Source: Meiothermus sp.
Lineage (GTDB): Bacteria; Deinococcota; Deinococci; Deinococcales; Thermaceae
Assembly (NCBI RefSeq): GCF_026004115.1
Contig: NZ_BPIM01000001.1
Location: 1,821,501-1,885,500 of the forward strand
Direction of reading: 5' to 3'
Length of the DNA stretch: 64,000 bases
A program made the translations under genes and the position numbers. This document shows, piece after piece, positions 17,254 to 26,093 of the stretch. The notes under the pieces were generated by a model, which saw only the letters and a list, made by a program, of their open reading frames with translations, did not search any database and was not told the DNA's origin. The stretch's first letter is position 1. Each line of letters opens with the position of its first letter.

Positions 17254-18531
17254 TTATCGGTTGGCTTTGATGCCCAGGGCTTCCAGGGCCTTCTCGAGCG
17301 GCAGGTCGCGCCCGTTGTTGGCAAGTTGCTCGAGGGAATTCTCCACCACAAAATCCGGGGTGGCCTTGGCGGGGTAGGGGGAGCCATCGGCAAAGAAAGC
17401 TCGGTTGTAGGAGATGCTCAGGGCGCCTCCATTAATCAGGTTGAGGGGGCGGGTGGTCGTGTTCCCGATGCCCAGAGTAGCGACCCCCACGAGGGGTGCC
17501 CGCCTGGCTTTCTGGATGGCGGAGGCCAGGTACTCCCCGCCCGAGGCGGTGTTTTCGTCTATGAGTACCACCAGGGGGCCGCGCCATCGGGCCAGGTTGG
17601 GCAGGTTGGCATTTTCGCTCTGGCCGTTGCGGGTCACGATAAAGCGCCCATCGCGGATGCGGAACTCGGTGCGCTCGGTCTGGTAGCGGTCTACCAGGGC
17701 CACGAAGGGCTCGTCCAGGAAGGCTGCCGCCGAGTAGATCATCTCGTTAAGCAGGCCCCCACTGTTGCCGCGCAATTCCAGAATGAGCGCCCTGGCGTTT
17801 TTCTGCTGGGCCTCGCGCACCAGCTCGTGTACGCGGCGGCCCACCTGGCCTTGGGCATCGAAGTCGGGGATTTTGAGCACAGCCACCCCGTCGGGCCGCA
17901 TTTTAAGCGAAGGGAAACGGGCCAGGTTGATCTCACGGCCCGTCAGGGTGATCTCGAGGCGCTGGCGCTCTGGCCCACGCAGGATAGTAAGCACCACCGG
18001 GCGGCCCGTCTGGACTGATTGCACTAGAAACTGAGCCGCCTGATTATCGTCGGGTAGCTCGTTTAGCGGGCGGCCGTTGACCGCGATGATGCGGTCGCCG
18101 TAGGCCAGTCCGGCTTCGTCGGCAGGGCCACCCTCCACCACATCCACTACCAGGCGGTCACGTGAACCCGGAATGGGTAGGTGGGTCACGCCGATGCGCA
18201 GGGTGCGGGAGGGTGCGTTGCCCTGGCGACTCTCACGGGTGCCGCGCAGGGCTTCGGGGCTCAGATAGTAGGTGTGGTTGTCGTTCAATTCGCCGACCAT
18301 GCGCTGGATGATGGGTACTGCTTGGTCGTAGGAGCAGGTGTCTTTTTGGGGTGCACAGGTGCGGTCGAGCTCGCTCTGGTAGCGAGCGGTAAGCTCCTTA
18401 AGGTTAAGGGTAGCTGGGCCGTTGTAATAGAACTCCACGTAAAAGCTAGCTTGATCGAAGAGGTCTTGGGCGGGCGAGGCCAGCGAGAGCGAGCCAAGCA
18501 CCAGGGCCAGGGTTGCAAACAGTTTTCGCAT
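17254..18531 (-). CDS. Exported S41-family (CtpA-like) protein, paralogue A
   Basis: About 425 residues with a signal peptide (RKLFATLALVLGSLSLASPA), a PDZ-like region (about 115-190, with GPADEAGLAYGDRIIAVNGR) and an S41 core (about 205-400). The serine motif is seen as ENTASGGEYLAS. Where active CtpA proteases have TFGKG with the catalytic lysine, this has TLGIG, so activity is doubtful. It probably works outside the membrane. Start ATG at 18531 is preferred; a GTG at 18540 would be adjacent to the stop of the upstream paralogue. It forms an operon with that gene, sharing the SPAQDLFDQA segment and two spaced cysteines. Confidence 0.85.
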   Translation of the reverse strand: MRKLFATLALVLGSLSLASPAQDLFDQASFYVEFYYNGPATLNLKELTARYQSELDRTCAPQKDTCSYDQAVPIIQRMVGELNDNHTYYLSPEALRGTRESRQGNAPSRTLRIGVTHLPIPGSRDRLVVDVVEGGPADEAGLAYGDRIIAVNGRPLNELPDDNQAAQFLVQSVQTGRPVVLTILRGPERQRLEITLTGREINLARFPSLKMRPDGVAVLKIPDFDAQGQVGRRVHELVREAQQKNARALILELRGNSGGLLNEMIYSAAAFLDEPFVALVDRYQTERTEFRIRDGRFIVTRNGQSENANLPNLARWRGPLVVLIDENTASGGEYLASAIQKARRAPLVGVATLGIGNTTTRPLNLINGGALSISYNRAFFADGSPYPAKATPDFVVENSLEQLANNGRDLPLEKALEALGIKANR

Positions 18532-18540
18532 AGCATCCAC

Positions 18541-19788
18541 CTACCGCAGCATTTCCAGGGCGCGTTCCAGCACCACATCACGCCCTGCAACGAGGGCATC
18601 CAGGTCGTCTACTACCGCTACATCTGGGGTTACCTTGAGGGGGAAAGGCGAACCATCCAGGTTGCGCATTCTGAGCGAAGAGACCGCAATAAACTCGCCA
18701 TTGAGCAAAGGGCCCTCGGCGCTGCCCGACATGCCCAGGGCACCTGCGGTGGGCTCGCCCAGCACCTTAGCCCGGCCTGCAACCTGCAAGAAGTAAGCCA
18801 GCATCTCGGCGGAGTTGATGGTGTTGCGGTTGACCAGCACCACCAATGGAATACGAGCCAGGTAAGGCCGTTCTACCGCGCTTTGTTCTTCTTTGTCGCC
18901 CCCTTCGGTCTGTACAAACAGCTTGCCGTTTTCGACGGTGTGGGTTTCGTCCTGCCCCTGGAAGCGCCGGTCGTAGATAAAACCCCCCTTGCCCGTGAAG
19001 GCAGCGGCCCCCAGCAGGGCTTCGGAGTCGTAACCGGTGAGGGCGTCGCGCAGGTCAATTACCATGCCCCGTACCCCGGCCTGTTCGGCCTGGCGAGCGG
19101 CATCGTGGATGCGCTGAGCGGTGGAGTATTCGTCGGAGCTATAGAGGTGGTAAATCCGCAGGTAGGCGATGCCGTTGTTGATCTCGAGGCGGGGCCGCAT
19201 AGTGGCCTCGGCCACCCGGGGGGTGAGGTTTACAGTGCGAGCATTGCCCTGGCGGCTGTAGCTCAGGCTAAAGGCATTGCGGGCGGTTTCGGCAGCGCTC
19301 AGCCGCGCCAGGGTGGCGGGTTGCCCGCCGATCTGGGTAATTAGGTCGCCACGCCGCAACCCCGCCTCGAAGGCGGGTTCGCCGGGGAAGGCCTCGCTCA
19401 CCACCAGCCCCCTGGGAGTCTCGCGCACCCAGACCCCAATTCTGGGGGCTGCAGGCCCCAAACCGGCCCCATAGCGCTGGTCGTCGATGAGCTGCTCGCG
19501 GGTGATCAGCACCGTAAAGGGGTCGGCAATGTCTTGCACGATGCGGGTGATGACCTGCCTGGCCTTGTCGAAGCCGCATCGGTCACGCTCGGGGGCGCAG
19601 AGCCGGTCAAGCTCTGGCTGATACTGCCGCCGGAGTTCTCTGAAGGGGGGAACTTTGGCCGGGCCGTTGTAGTAAAAGCCAATAAGAAAGGTGGCCTGGT
19701 CGAACAGATCTTGGGCGGGGGAAGCCAGTGCCGGACTGACCATCCCGATTATCAGCACACTGCTGAGCAACGCATGGCGCAGGGTCAT
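18541..19788 (-). CDS. Exported S41-family protein, paralogue B
   Basis: 415 residues, signal peptide (LLSSVLIIGMVSPALASPA), PDZ-like region (FEAGLRRGDLITQIGGQPAT) and S41 core. The motif NTINSAEMLAYFL keeps the serine; GEPTAGALG replaces the lysine motif, more like S41B/TSPc members that use another catalytic set. The N-terminus (SPAQDLFDQATF ... FYYNGPA) and the CAPERDRC cysteine pair match the downstream gene, showing a tandem duplication. A -10-like TATATT lies five bases before the ATG on the - strand, suggesting a leaderless transcript. Confidence 0.85.
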   Translation of the reverse strand: MTLRHALLSSVLIIGMVSPALASPAQDLFDQATFLIGFYYNGPAKVPPFRELRRQYQPELDRLCAPERDRCGFDKARQVITRIVQDIADPFTVLITREQLIDDQRYGAGLGPAAPRIGVWVRETPRGLVVSEAFPGEPAFEAGLRRGDLITQIGGQPATLARLSAAETARNAFSLSYSRQGNARTVNLTPRVAEATMRPRLEINNGIAYLRIYHLYSSDEYSTAQRIHDAARQAEQAGVRGMVIDLRDALTGYDSEALLGAAAFTGKGGFIYDRRFQGQDETHTVENGKLFVQTEGGDKEEQSAVERPYLARIPLVVLVNRNTINSAEMLAYFLQVAGRAKVLGEPTAGALGMSGSAEGPLLNGEFIAVSSLRMRNLDGSPFPLKVTPDVAVVDDLDALVAGRDVVLERALEMLR

Positions 19789-19985
19789 GCTTCAATATAA
19801 GCAAGAAAATGTTAAGCGAATGGTAGATTGACCCGGATTGTGGTAAGTTCAAAGCCGAAGGCTCAAGGCAAGAGATTCATAGCTGATAATCCATGGTCTG
19901 TGGCTTGATGACGGTGCGACAAAAATCGCTTGGTTTTTGTGGATAGCCGATTTCGGAATAGAGAAAGCTATGTAGACAAAAATAC

Positions 19986-21200
19986 CTAAAGCCAACCTGG
20001 CCCAAAAGTTGTATAGAAGAGCGGGGTTACCAGAGCTGGCGCTGGTGTTGCAGGGGTATGTATGCCCAAACCGGTGTGAGCCAAGGATGTGGCATATCCG
20101 GCCCGGAAGAGTTTGTCCTGCAAACCAGCTACTACCTCGAAGCTGCTGAGGAAGGTGCCGGGATAGTAATAGCCGAGAATCTGCCGAAAATCCCAGCCCT
20201 GGAGGGCCAGCCCACGCGCACCCCACTGGCTCATGCCTACCCCATGACCGTTGCCCTGGCCGAATACTTGCCAGCCATCGATGCGCACCCGGGTGGAGGG
20301 CAACCCCAGGCCCCGCAACAGGCGGGTGGACTGGGGGCCATCGAGCTCCACGCTGCGGCTGCTGCCCACAACACGAAGGCGTAAAGGGCGGCCACTTTCG
20401 CTGACGAGTAGGGGGGCGATGGTTTGCACAGCGCCTACCTGGATACCCTGGCTGGCCAGACTGCGGGCGATGGCTGCGGGTGAGAGGGTGCGGCTCCAGG
20501 TGCTACTTGGACTCTGTGCAAAAGGGTCGGGGCGCGAGACCAGGTAGGGCACACTGCTGCCCCACACTTCCGCCGAGGCAGCGGTGTAGCCGCCCGAGTC
20601 AGAATGGTAGACGGCGGTGATGGGTTTTTGGTTGAAGCTGACAATCAGGCTGCGGGTGGCGTAGATCGCACTGGTGTGGCGGGGGGTTTCCACCGAGCGT
20701 CCCAGGTACACCTGGCAGCGTTCGGTAGCGCAGAGATCGTAGAGGCCCTGAGGATTTAGTCGATAGAGTGCAAAAGTGCGGGCCAGAATGGCCTGTGCCT
20801 GCAGCACTGCGTCCGGAAAAGAGGCCGGAACCTCGCTGGGAACAACCCCCATCAGGTAGTCCTCGAGCCAGACCCGGTTAATGAAGAGTACCCGCCCGGC
20901 CTGCCACACCGCCAGCAGGTTGCCGCGGTAGCTGCGTTCTCCCAGGGCGAAACCATCGGTAGTTACGAACTCTACCCATGGTCCGGCACTTTGGCCGTCT
21001 ATGAGTACCTCGCCTGCCCCAGCCGCGACACGCAACGTACCAGCGCCAAAATCCTGGCTACCGAAAGCGCTGTTGCGCTGGTGCGGCCCCAGTTGAATGC
21101 TGCCCGCCGGAGCTTCGGTGAGCAAGACCCGCAGCAGCAAGTCCTGCTGAGCGTGAGCAGCGCCCAAGAGCAAAAATAGCAGCATCCAGATGCGCCGCAT
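19986..21200 (-). CDS. SpoIID/LytB-domain exported protein
   Basis: 404 residues with a signal peptide (MLLFLLLGAAHAQ). The SpoIID domain spans about residues 95-345: NRVWLEDYLMGVVPSEVPAS with the acidic residue, QAQAILARTFALYRL, AVYHSDSGGYTAASAEVWG and GQGNGHGVGMSQWGARGLAL, then GYYYPGT. SpoIID proteins cleave denuded glycan strands of peptidoglycan; relatives in non-sporulating bacteria act in wall turnover or division. A TATACT -10 lies seven bases before the ATG, indicating leaderless transcription. About 50 C-terminal residues beyond the domain are unmatched. Confidence 0.9.
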   Translation of the reverse strand: MRRIWMLLFLLLGAAHAQQDLLLRVLLTEAPAGSIQLGPHQRNSAFGSQDFGAGTLRVAAGAGEVLIDGQSAGPWVEFVTTDGFALGERSYRGNLLAVWQAGRVLFINRVWLEDYLMGVVPSEVPASFPDAVLQAQAILARTFALYRLNPQGLYDLCATERCQVYLGRSVETPRHTSAIYATRSLIVSFNQKPITAVYHSDSGGYTAASAEVWGSSVPYLVSRPDPFAQSPSSTWSRTLSPAAIARSLASQGIQVGAVQTIAPLLVSESGRPLRLRVVGSSRSVELDGPQSTRLLRGLGLPSTRVRIDGWQVFGQGNGHGVGMSQWGARGLALQGWDFRQILGYYYPGTFLSSFEVVAGLQDKLFRAGYATSLAHTGLGIHTPATPAPALVTPLFYTTFGPGWL

Positions 21201-21392
21201 ATCTCTCAGTATACGTTTGGACTGAGAGCCGCGGTGTTCATCTGGCGTTGAGGTAACGGGTGGTCAGGCGCCCAGGGCTCAGGAGTCTGGGTAAATCACC
21301 ATAACGCCGCTGCTGGGAGGCCAATACCCTGCCACATGTCCCAGGTCGCGCGTCGTAGATCAAGTAGATCAAAGGGCTTTGAGCTTTCGACG

Positions 21393-22892
21393 CTAACTCA
21401 GACTGAGCGTATGGTTGCCCGTTGCGGGTAGTTCCAGGAGCTTATCCAGTACCCGCTCCCCATGTTTGAGCAGGTACATCAGGAAAGGATAAGCCCGCTC
21501 CTGGGGGCCTGCGGGGGCCAGGTGGCGCTGCAGCCGGGCAAACTGAGCCCCCAGGGTGTTCTCCTGGTGCAGGGCGTTGTCCAGTATTTTGCGCTCTAGT
21601 CGCTCGAGCTCGTGCTGAACGCGCACCTGGGCGCGGTGGCGAGGGCGGCTGAGGGTGGGGTCGGTGAGGAGGGTTTGTACCTGCTCGAACTCGGCGGCAA
21701 TGCGCCGCAAATGGGCCTGGATGGCCTGTACCCGCGCGTCTTGTTGGGCCAGGGCGGCCTTGAAGGTGCCTTCGGGGTCGGCCTGGAAAGCCCAGGCCTC
21801 GAGGCCATACTTCTGCAGGATACGCTCGATGGGGGGCTCGAGAACAGCCACCCCCATCCGGCGGATAACAGCGGGGGGTTCCAGCCCGTGCAGCGCATAA
21901 ACCCCACCCAGCTCGGCTACATATTTGAGCTCCCCTGGCCCCACCACAAAGCCAGCGGTGGGGAGCACGGCGTCCTGGAGCACCGGCCGCAGGCCTGCTG
22001 CCGGGGTCAGGCGGGTGGGGTCTTGGGCCAGCAAAGCCCGCAGATCGGCGGGTGAGTAGCTGCGCTCGCCATCCTCAAAGTGTCCGTCGCGAAAACGCAG
22101 CAGGCGGCGGATGCCGTCCGGGCCTTCCAGAAACAAATTGGTGGCGGCTTCGCCCCGGCCCAGCACGGGCTCGAGGCCCGCTTTCTTCATGGCCTGGGCG
22201 GTGCGGTTGATGGCCTGGGAAGACGCTAGGGGGTCGGTAATTTCCCGTTCCAGGGCCGGTACAAACAAAGGGGCCAGCTCCTTTGCCATGGGGTCGAAGA
22301 GCACCAGGCCATACGGCCCCAGAAATTCCAGCATCAGCCGCGCGAAGGCCTCGCTATAGCTCCAGTTGCCCCGCATGGCCCGGCAGATGCGCTCGCGCAC
22401 ATCGGGATAGCCGTCAAAAGGCCGCAGCAGGCTGCAAACCTGGGCAAAGTAGGGTTCGAAAGCAATGCGCCCGGCGGGGTGTGCGGGGGGGAGTGGTAGC
22501 TCCAGGCGGTGAACCCGCTCCTCGAAGTCTAGCAGTTCCACACTGCGAATTTCGTCGGTGTCGTGGTCTTGTGAGGCTACCCAAAAGACCGCTACGACCG
22601 GTTGCTCCTCGGAGCTGTATTCCTGGGCCAGCTTGAGCGCAGCCTGGGCCTTGTAGAAGGTGTAGGCGGGCCCGGTCAGTAGCCCGGCTTGCTGACCGCT
22701 GACCATGGCCCGGCTCCTGGGGTGGGCCAGGCGATGGGCAGCCTCGAGGCTGGCCGGAGGTGCACCCAGGCGCTTCAGGTAAGCCACCAGCCCGGCGCTC
22801 AAGGCCTCCCGTGAAACCTCTCTGGGTGTACGCAGCACGGCGGGCAGGTGCTCGAGGCTATAAGGTAAAAACTGGCACAGGGCATCGGGCAT
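21393..22892 (-). CDS. bshC: Bacillithiol synthase BshC (cysteine ligase)
   Basis: 499 residues. The family signatures MVSGQQAGLLTGPAYTFYKA and AVFWVASQDHDTDEIRSVEL are clear near residues 63-125, and a C-terminal coiled-coil region (about 385-445) matches the family. BshC joins cysteine to glucosaminyl-malate, the last step of bacillithiol synthesis, giving the cell its main low-molecular-weight thiol. No bshA or bshB is in the window. TAGAAT lies nine bases before the ATG on the - strand. Confidence 0.93.
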   Translation of the reverse strand: MPDALCQFLPYSLEHLPAVLRTPREVSREALSAGLVAYLKRLGAPPASLEAAHRLAHPRSRAMVSGQQAGLLTGPAYTFYKAQAALKLAQEYSSEEQPVVAVFWVASQDHDTDEIRSVELLDFEERVHRLELPLPPAHPAGRIAFEPYFAQVCSLLRPFDGYPDVRERICRAMRGNWSYSEAFARLMLEFLGPYGLVLFDPMAKELAPLFVPALEREITDPLASSQAINRTAQAMKKAGLEPVLGRGEAATNLFLEGPDGIRRLLRFRDGHFEDGERSYSPADLRALLAQDPTRLTPAAGLRPVLQDAVLPTAGFVVGPGELKYVAELGGVYALHGLEPPAVIRRMGVAVLEPPIERILQKYGLEAWAFQADPEGTFKAALAQQDARVQAIQAHLRRIAAEFEQVQTLLTDPTLSRPRHRAQVRVQHELERLERKILDNALHQENTLGAQFARLQRHLAPAGPQERAYPFLMYLLKHGERVLDKLLELPATGNHTLSLS

Positions 22893-23031
22893 GGCTACGG
22901 GATTCTAACGCTTGCTAGTGATCTACAGCGTGATGTGTGGTGGTTTCTCGTAATGAAGGGCGGCAAGGCTGGATCTAAATAAGTAAATACTTGCTTGGGC
23001 TGCCGACTAGACTTGTTCGGGGCAATGTTTT

Positions 23032-23673
23032 TCATGCAGAGGCCCGCTTGAGCGCATCGGGCTTAAGAATCAGAATACGGCGGTAGCCCAGCTCGATAGC
23101 GTCGTCCATGGCCAGCTCGCCCAGCACCTTGGTAATGGTTTCGCGGGTCGAACCAGCCAGGTGGGCCAGGTCCTGGTGCGAAAGGGTTACTTCCAGGCCC
23201 TCCTCGCCCTTGCGCATGGCCGAGAGCAGAGCTTTGGCCAGCCGGGGCAACACCTCCTTGAAGCGCAAGTCCCGCAGGCGCTCCTCGGCCTTGCGCAGTC
23301 TGCGCGAAAGCAGCAGCACAAAGGCTGCCTGGGCTTCGGGGAAACGGCTTGTAAGGCGCAGCAGGTCTTCCCTCGAGGCCGAGAGCAACTCAGAGTCCAC
23401 GAGCGGCTCGGCAAAGACCCCATAGCGCTCGCTGGGCAGCAGGGCCCCCTCGCCAAATATGTCGCCAGCCCCCACCACCGTTAGGGTAATTTCTTCTTCC
23501 TGGGGCCCAAGCTGAAACAGGCGAACCCAGCCATCCTGGACGAAATATAGGGTTTTGGCCTCGTCTTCGGGGTAGCACACGTAGCTGCCCCGCCGGGCCG
23601 AAAAGCTACGAAATACCCGTTCAGCTTCGGCCCTGGCTTCGGTGGGCAAAGCGGCAATGAAGTCCGGGATCAT
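23032..23673 (-). CDS. CRP/FNR-family transcription regulator
   Basis: 213 residues: an N-terminal cyclic-nucleotide-type beta-roll (about 15-125, with VVGAGDIFGEGALLPSERYG), a dimerisation helix rich in Arg and Glu (RRLRKAEERLRDLR), and a winged helix (about 145-205) with SHQDLAHLAGSTRETITKVL as recognition helix. No FNR cysteines. The roll lacks the classical RTA phosphate-binding motif, so cAMP binding is uncertain; several Thermus members work without an effector. It lies just downstream of mqnD on the same strand. Confidence 0.9.
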   Translation of the reverse strand: MIPDFIAALPTEARAEAERVFRSFSARRGSYVCYPEDEAKTLYFVQDGWVRLFQLGPQEEEITLTVVGAGDIFGEGALLPSERYGVFAEPLVDSELLSASREDLLRLTSRFPEAQAAFVLLLSRRLRKAEERLRDLRFKEVLPRLAKALLSAMRKGEEGLEVTLSHQDLAHLAGSTRETITKVLGELAMDDAIELGYRRILILKPDALKRASA

Positions 23674-23819
23674 GAAATTAATTTAGCGGTTATGGCAGAA
23701 AGGGATTCCTAGCTGAGCATACAGATTGTAAGAAGCCTACCTATTGGCACTGGGAGGGCTGGGTCTGGAAGCGGTCTCCGGCTGAATTCAGCCACGGGCT
23801 GTTGCAGTCTGTACCAAGT

Positions 23820-24638
23820 TCAGACAAAAAGAGGAAGGCTCGAGGTTGGCAGCAGCCCGGCGGCTTCGCCCTGCCGGAAGAGTTCGGCCACGGCGGCCTC
23901 ACCCTCGAGCCCCACGTCTAGCGAGAACTCGTTAACGTAGGTGTGGATATGGGCCCAGATCACTTCGTCTTGTAGCTCCTGGGCGTGCTGCTTGATGTAG
24001 GCCACGGTCTCTTCTGGGTGAGCGTAGGCGTACTCCAGGCTCTGCCGCACCGCCCGATCTATGGCCCGAAGGGTCTCGGTACCCAGGTCGCGCCGGGCCA
24101 GAATGGCCCCCAGGGGCAGGGGCAGGCCGGTCAGCCCTTCCCACCACTCGCCCAGGTCCAGCACTTTTTGCAGGCCGTGCAGGTGATAGGTGAAGCGCGA
24201 CTCGTGGATGATGAGCCCGGCGTCCACCTCGCCCCTCGCCACTGATGGCATAATTTTGTCGTAGCGCATCTCCACCGGCACGAAGCCCTGGCTATGCAAG
24301 GACAGCAGCAGAAACGCAGTGGTGTTCTGGCCCGGAATTGCAATTTTTTTGTCCTGTAGCTCGCCCAGCGGATACCTGGCTACCAAGAGCGGCCCCACCC
24401 CCCGCCCTAGCGCGCCTCCGGCCCGCAGCGCCACGTACTGCTTGCGCAGGCGTCCGTAGGCCGCATAGCTGATTTTGGTTAGGGGAAGCTGGCCCTGCAA
24501 GGCCCAGCGGTTGAGGGTCTCCACGTCTTCCAGGTGCTCGGTAATGGGGAAGGGGGTGGCCACCTTGCCGTGGACCAGGGCGTAAAAAATAAAGGTGTCG
24601 TTGGGGCAAAAGGAATAGCCAAGTTGCATAGTATTCAT
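23820..24638 (-). CDS. mqnD: 1,4-dihydroxy-6-naphthoate synthase (menaquinone, futalosine route)
   Basis: 272 residues with the periplasmic-binding-protein-like fold of MqnD. The N-terminus (LGYSFCPNDTFIFYALVHGK), EDVETLNRWALQGQLPLTK, the central GLIIHESRFTYHLHGL and HTYVNEFSLDVG closely match the Thermus enzyme. It converts cyclic dehypoxanthine futalosine to the naphthoate precursor, so this organism makes menaquinone by the futalosine pathway. No other mqn gene is nearby. A second ATG three codons in (24629) is an alternative start. Confidence 0.93.
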   Translation of the reverse strand: MNTMQLGYSFCPNDTFIFYALVHGKVATPFPITEHLEDVETLNRWALQGQLPLTKISYAAYGRLRKQYVALRAGGALGRGVGPLLVARYPLGELQDKKIAIPGQNTTAFLLLSLHSQGFVPVEMRYDKIMPSVARGEVDAGLIIHESRFTYHLHGLQKVLDLGEWWEGLTGLPLPLGAILARRDLGTETLRAIDRAVRQSLEYAYAHPEETVAYIKQHAQELQDEVIWAHIHTYVNEFSLDVGLEGEAAVAELFRQGEAAGLLPTSSLPLFV

Positions 24639-24697
24639 GCTAACGGGCTATGTTTACGCTCAAAGTGAGCCTGGCTCCTGGCTGAAGGGGGCTGTGG

Positions 24698-25072
24698 CTA
24701 CTTTGCCGAGCTTTTGCGGCGGGGCTTCTTTCGGGGGGGCTGGGGGGCCTCGAGCTTCAAATCGGTCTTTTTGCCCACTAACCTGAACAGGTTGCCGAGG
24801 GTAGCCTCAAAGCCGACCCAGCCCAAAAGCGTTGCCAACACCAGGAGGCTCTTGGGAGAAAGGGTGAGCCAGTCCGAAACCAGGATGGCCGCCAGGGTGC
24901 CCCAGAAAGCGCTGCTGAGTATGCGCAGGGCCTGCTTCCAGAACTTGCTTCGCACGCTCTCAACCAAGACCTTGAGCAATGCGCCGGTAGCGGCAAAGGC
25001 GCCCATCACCCCGAAGAACTGCCAGGGCTCGAGTCTTGAGAGCAGGTCGGCGGTGGACGGGGCTGGTTCCAT
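24698..25072 (-). CDS. Small holin-like membrane protein
   Basis: 124 residues with two to three hydrophobic segments (about 18-36, 50-66 and 76-96) and a strongly basic tail (PPRKKPRRKSSAK). This layout resembles phage holins, and GAFAATGALLKVLVES recalls the first segment of lambda- and LydA-type holins, but I cannot assign a family with confidence. It diverges from a CI/LexA-like repressor gene across a 157-bp AT-rich region with palindromes, which supports a prophage-derived or stress-controlled pair. No other phage genes are near. Confidence 0.6.
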   Translation of the reverse strand: MEPAPSTADLLSRLEPWQFFGVMGAFAATGALLKVLVESVRSKFWKQALRILSSAFWGTLAAILVSDWLTLSPKSLLVLATLLGWVGFEATLGNLFRLVGKKTDLKLEAPQPPRKKPRRKSSAK

Positions 25073-25107
25073 GATTCACCTATGCTTTGAAGGAGAGGAA
25101 CGTCTAT

Positions 25108-25147
25108 GTTATGTTTATAACAAAAAATAGCCTGGTATTAGGTTATT
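25108..25147. promoter_or_regulatory. Candidate operators between holin-like and repressor genes
   Basis: Two inverted repeats lie in this AT-rich stretch: GTTAT-GTTT-ATAAC (25108-25121, perfect) and AATAGCCT-GGTATT-AGGTTATT (25126-25147, seven of eight). A -10-like TAGTAT (25205-25210) lies further on before the repressor gene. They are natural candidates for binding the divergent HTH regulator, which is inferred, not shown. Confidence 0.4.
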
Positions 25148-25229
25148 CAAAAAACGACAACTAGTCAATATGCCTAGAAAGATTGAATCTTAATCAAAAT
25201 GACTTAGTATGGTTTATGAGGAATTCTCC

Positions 25230-25940
25230 ATGCACTCCCCTCATTGGGCCACCGCCATCCGCCAGCAGCGTCAGCGCCTGGGTCTGTCGCAAGCCCAGGT
25301 GGCGCAGGCCTCGGGATTGCTCAACCAGACCGAGGTTAGCCGCCTCGAGCGCGGCCTGATTCACCCCACCCTCGACCTGGGCGCAGCTAAATTGCGGGCT
25401 TTGCTGCGGGTGCTGGGCTGGAACTGGCCCCAGTTTGCCCTGGCTACGGGGCTGGAGTTAGATTTTGCTGAAGCTGGAGCCCTAAAGAGTTTGGAACGCC
25501 TGGAAGCGGAGCTGCACTTTGCTACCTTTTCTGTTCAGGCCACCGCTTCGGCGGGCCACCAGAACACCCCAACCAGCGAGGGCCTGGTTTCGATTCCGCT
25601 GGAAGACCTCAAAGCCCTGGGGGTGCGGCCCGAAAACGTGCGGGTCTATGCCGTCAACGGCGACTGCATGGTCTCGGAGAGCGTGCGAGCCATGGGCCAG
25701 AGCATAGCACCAGGCGACCGGGTGGCGGTGGATACCGGGCGGATGCCCCGGGCTGGGGATGTGGTGGTGGCCTGGGACGGTCTCAATGAAGTGCTGCTCA
25801 TCAAGCGCTACCAGGAAGAAGGCGAGCACATTGTGTTTTATCCGGCCCGCCGGAGTGTGCCGCCGGTGGTGCGCCACCGCGACGATCCGGTCAAAATCAT
25901 AGGGCCGGTGGTGTGGCGTGGGGGGGCGTTTAGGGGATAG
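25230..25940 (+). CDS. CI/LexA-like repressor: HTH_XRE plus S24-type domain
   Basis: 236 residues from the ATG at 25230, behind TGAGG; an in-frame ATG at 25209 overlaps a -10-like box. An N-terminal HTH_XRE (RQQRQRLGLSQAQVAQASGL ... EVSRLERG) is followed by a linker and a C-terminal S24-type domain (from about residue 112). The catalytic motif is VNGDCMV, where LexA/CI proteins have GDSM or similar, so the nucleophile is Cys in place of Ser. The lysine region reads VLLIKRYQEEG. It probably represses the divergent holin-like gene; self-cleavage with Cys is uncertain. Confidence 0.85.
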   Translation: MHSPHWATAIRQQRQRLGLSQAQVAQASGLLNQTEVSRLERGLIHPTLDLGAAKLRALLRVLGWNWPQFALATGLELDFAEAGALKSLERLEAELHFATFSVQATASAGHQNTPTSEGLVSIPLEDLKALGVRPENVRVYAVNGDCMVSESVRAMGQSIAPGDRVAVDTGRMPRAGDVVVAWDGLNEVLLIKRYQEEGEHIVFYPARRSVPPVVRHRDDPVKIIGPVVWRGGAFRG

Positions 25941-25976
25941 GGTGGGGAAGCGAATCCTTGGTCAATGCTAGGGCCA

Positions 25977-26002
25977 AAAGCCCAAAGCCGAAGACTGAAA
26001 GC
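25977..26002 (+). repeat. 26-bp repeat, copy 1
   Basis: This sequence (AAAGCCCAAAGCCGAAGACT, continuing GAAAGC) occurs again as an exact inverted copy at 63936-63961. A looser match, AAAGCCGAAGGCTCAAGG, lies at 19854. It is noncoding and may be a short dispersed intergenic motif. Confidence 0.7.
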
Positions 26003-26081
26003 ATCGGGACTTGCGACCTGCGACTTTTATTCTCGCTAAAGCCCATCCAAAAAACCCAAGTTACCTGTAGAGTCCCTTTGA

Positions 26082-26087
26082 TACACT
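26082..26087 (+). promoter_or_regulatory. -10 element of a leaderless gene
   Basis: TACACT lies six bases before the ATG of the ABC-2 permease gene, with TTACCT 15 bases further up as a weak -35. This spacing places the transcription start at or next to the start codon. Confidence 0.5.
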
Positions 26088-26093
26088 GAACCC

